Below are positions 8,337 through 9,973 of a stretch of DNA of 9,973 bases, piece after piece (the stretch's first letter is position 1; each line of letters begins with the position of its first letter). Position numbers and translations under genes: made by a program. A model generated the notes under the pieces. The model searched no databases, was not told the origin of the DNA, and saw nothing but the letters and a program-made list of their open reading frames with translations. The stretch is taken from positions 1 to 9,973 of the forward strand of contig JAPPMR010000663.1 of NCBI GenBank assembly GCA_028818995.1. The letters run 5' to 3'. This DNA comes from Candidatus Poribacteria bacterium. GTDB taxonomy: Bacteria; Poribacteria; WGA-4E; WGA-3G.

Positions 8337-8499
8337 AATCAGATTCCAAACTGGTGCGATTAAAAGGTGGTCACCGGAAGGCAAACAGATTCCGTGTCGT
8401 GTGCGTTGATTCCAAACTGGTGCGATTAGAACAAGTGCAACTGATAAAATCAAAATCATTCTTATTGACGCGTTGATTCCAAACTGGTGCGATTAGAAC
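8337..8499 (-). CRISPR. CRISPR array 2: three repeats upstream of cas10
   Basis: Three 30-base units lie at 8470-8499, 8403-8432 and 8337-8366, separated by spacers of 37 (8433-8469) and 36 bases (8367-8402). The first two are identical over 30 bases, with the minus-strand core GTTCTAATCGCACC, then AGTTTGGAATC and AACGC. The third is altered at both ends, as expected of the leader-distal terminal repeat, so transcription runs on the minus strand towards cas10. A sigma-70-type promoter stands just upstream of the first repeat. The repeat differs from array 1 mainly in three bases between CCA and TGG. The array lies in the interval between cas3 and cas10, and its last repeat ends 67 bases before the cas10 start. 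Confidence 0.93.
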
Positions 8500-8518
8500 C
8501 TTTCTTAAAAAGGATAAC

Positions 8519-8548
8519 ATTATACAATACTTGTCGGGTGGTAGTCAA
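8519..8548 (-). promoter_or_regulatory. Sigma-70-type promoter for array 2 and probably cas10-csm
   Basis: On the minus strand TTGACT (8548-8543) and TATAAT (8524-8519) are separated by 18 bases. The -10 box is a perfect consensus and the -35 box matches at five of six bases. Transcription should begin near 8512, about 12 bases before the first repeat of array 2. The surrounding 8500-8613 region, between the cas3 stop and the array, acts as the leader. I saw no other good promoter ahead of cas10, so this one probably drives the array and the csm operon together. Confidence 0.72.
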
Positions 8549-8613
8549 GTTTATTCTAAATTTGTGTAATGGCTTAGTTTCAATAAGGGTTTTTGTGTGA
8601 GGTGTAATGTTTG

Positions 8614-9973
8614 CTATAGGATGTTTGGATTACATTCGTCTAATAGTAGCCCAAGATTTTCATCATAAGGGACGTTTATGAACAACTGACTTATTCGCTC
8701 ATTTTCACAGATTTTATTTTCCTTCATTAACCTTGCACATTGGCTGTAACTAATTTGCGCAATGTAGGCTCTCGCCTCATAATATTTACTTGCATCAAAT
8801 TCCGCTAAGAATTCCCGTTCATAGTCCATAGGGACAACCTCAACACTCTTAAAGAGTTCGTTAAACTCTTTACGTCCTTTAGCATCTTCAATAAATGGCA
8901 CGATGTCTTGTAGATGCCTTTCAAACATCCGTTTTGCCGTTTTAAACTTATCTTCTTCTTTTTCATCATATCCTTCGCGATAGACTTCATCAATTAGACG
9001 TTGGATTTCTGATTCTTGGAGAGTGTCATTAACTACGGATTCGAACGCATTTATTGTGCGTTCAATCTTCTCTTGTGAATAGATATATTTGTCGTATTCA
9101 CCACCCTCTTTGCATACATGGACATCACAGATGCCTTTTTTTCCTTTCCTGTTGATACGTCCAAAACGTTGAATGAGCGCGTCTATCGGTGCTGGTTCTG
9201 TGAAGAGACTATCAAAATCAATGTCAAGCGAAACTTCAACCGCCTGCGTACCTACAAGGAGATCGGCGTTTTCAAGTTCAGCTTCTATCCGTTCTCTGTC
9301 TTTTAGGATAAATCTGCTATGAAGGAGTTTAGCATTATCGGTTACATGCTGCAATTCCTGAAACACATCTTGTGCCTGCTTGACGGTATTACAAACGACC
9401 ATGACACGTTGGTTTTTGTTTAGTTTATCTTGTATTTGGTGAATTGCATCATGTATATCTCCATCAAGCAATTTGACTCTGTGTCGTGTGAATTTGTCAC
9501 GATCCTCAGCATCCATGCCAACCTGTGTAGGTTGTCCGATAGCCTAGTTTATAATCTATTTAATAAACTTTGGGATTGTGGCGGTCATAATGCAAAACTT
9601 TGCATCGTAATCTTCACGGAGTTTCTTTATCATTGTCAGAATAAGCGCTGTTGTGTGCGGGTCGTAGGCATGGATTTCGTCAAAGATGAATAAACCCTGA
9701 GACATCTCCGACATCTGCATTTCAAATCCACGCATACCGAAAAATGCTTTTAGCAATTGAAAAGGCGTTAACACCTTGTAGGGACGACATATTTTCTTGG
9801 TCAAATTCTGCTGCTCGCGAACTTGTGCTGCTGTCTCTTGGTAAGCGTATTCATTATCCGCAAGTGCCTTGTAGACAAAGTAATTCGCTTTGCCGTGTAA
9901 CATACCGACTTTTTCGTCTGATACGAGTTCTTTTAACCGATTATACATGGCGTTGATACTTGCTGTATAAGGT
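8614..9973 (-). pseudogene. cas3: Cas3 helicase, 5' end beyond the window, two in-frame amber codons
   Basis: Cas3 is the helicase-nuclease that degrades DNA targets for type I CRISPR complexes. The window has its C-terminal 453 codons. In order: PYTASINAMYNRL at the edge; VLTPFQLLKAFF; DEIH in FIFDEIHAYD (motif II); MTATIPKF (motif III); then, after the break, VVCNTVKQAQ, TQAVEVSLDIDFD (motif V), QRFGRINRKG (motif VI) and a C-terminal domain ending near INVPYDENLGLLL. Walker A and any HD domain lie outside. Two TAG codons, at 9558-9556 and 9546-9544, sit in the same frame four codons apart, between the two RecA domains. Reading both as glutamine (CAG) would give a smooth family-like sequence. 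The ATG at 9516 could restart the second half, but has only a weak CAGG before it. Most likely inactivated; the family call is firm. Confidence 0.85.

Noticed and set aside
8169..8459. Open frame of 96 codons across array 2 and the cas10 start
   Set aside because: It runs through the repeats and out of frame over cas10; repeated RTRH/APVWN-like segments are just translated CRISPR repeats.
9544..9558. TAG reassigned to an amino acid in this organism
   Set aside because: cas10, csm3, cas3 and the CARF gene all end in TAG at the expected family length, cas10 with a tandem TAG TAG, and no other gene here has an internal TAG across roughly 2,000 codons.

Overview
The window is a bacterial CRISPR-Cas locus. 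All recognised genes lie on the minus strand, so it is read from high to low coordinates. In that order it holds: the 3' part of a type I cas3 helicase gene (9973-8614); a strong promoter and a three-repeat CRISPR array (8548-8337); a type III-A effector operon of cas10/csm1 (8269-5987), a csm2 gene with an N-terminal cold-shock-like domain (5873-5319), csm3 (5307-4480), csm4 (4474-3419), csm5 (3441-2278) and a CARF-domain ancillary effector (2261-1131); an inverted-repeat element (1070-914); a second CRISPR array carrying a MITE-like insertion (907-541); and the 5' part of cas4 (506-1).

The organism is bacterial, judging by strong Shine-Dalgarno sequences (GGAGG, AGGAGG, AAGGAG) and a sigma-70-type promoter. 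The standard code fits: cas10 ends in a TAG TAG pair, and csm3, cas3 and the CARF gene also end in TAG. The short dispersed repeats (GTAGGGGCTGGG palindrome, TGTCTGAATC/CGGATTT/CGCGGA arms) recall genomes of Candidatus Poribacteria as I remember them. That placement is weak.

How the genes work together, from family knowledge: Csm1-Csm5 form the crRNA-guided type III-A complex. Csm3 D37 should cut target RNA. Cas10 keeps both an HD site and a GGDD cyclase motif, so it should make cyclic oligoadenylate when target RNA binds. The CARF protein should sense that signal. Its C-terminal region looks like a RelE-type mRNA interferase rather than the usual HEPN RNase of Csm6, so the expected output is translation arrest (Cami1-like). 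No cas6 is present here; crRNA processing must come from outside the window.

The main points of interest are: (1) the III-A module sits between cas3 and cas4, which are normally adjacent in type I-B-like operons, and is bracketed by two small arrays of related repeats; (2) Csm2 is fused to a cold-shock-like RNA-binding domain; (3) the CARF gene appears to be a CARF-RelE fusion; (4) cas3 is interrupted by two in-frame amber codons between its RecA domains; (5) one promoter appears to drive both the upstream array and the cas10-csm operon, placing CRISPR repeats in the 5' leader of the cas10 mRNA; (6) a MITE-like element has inserted within the downstream array.
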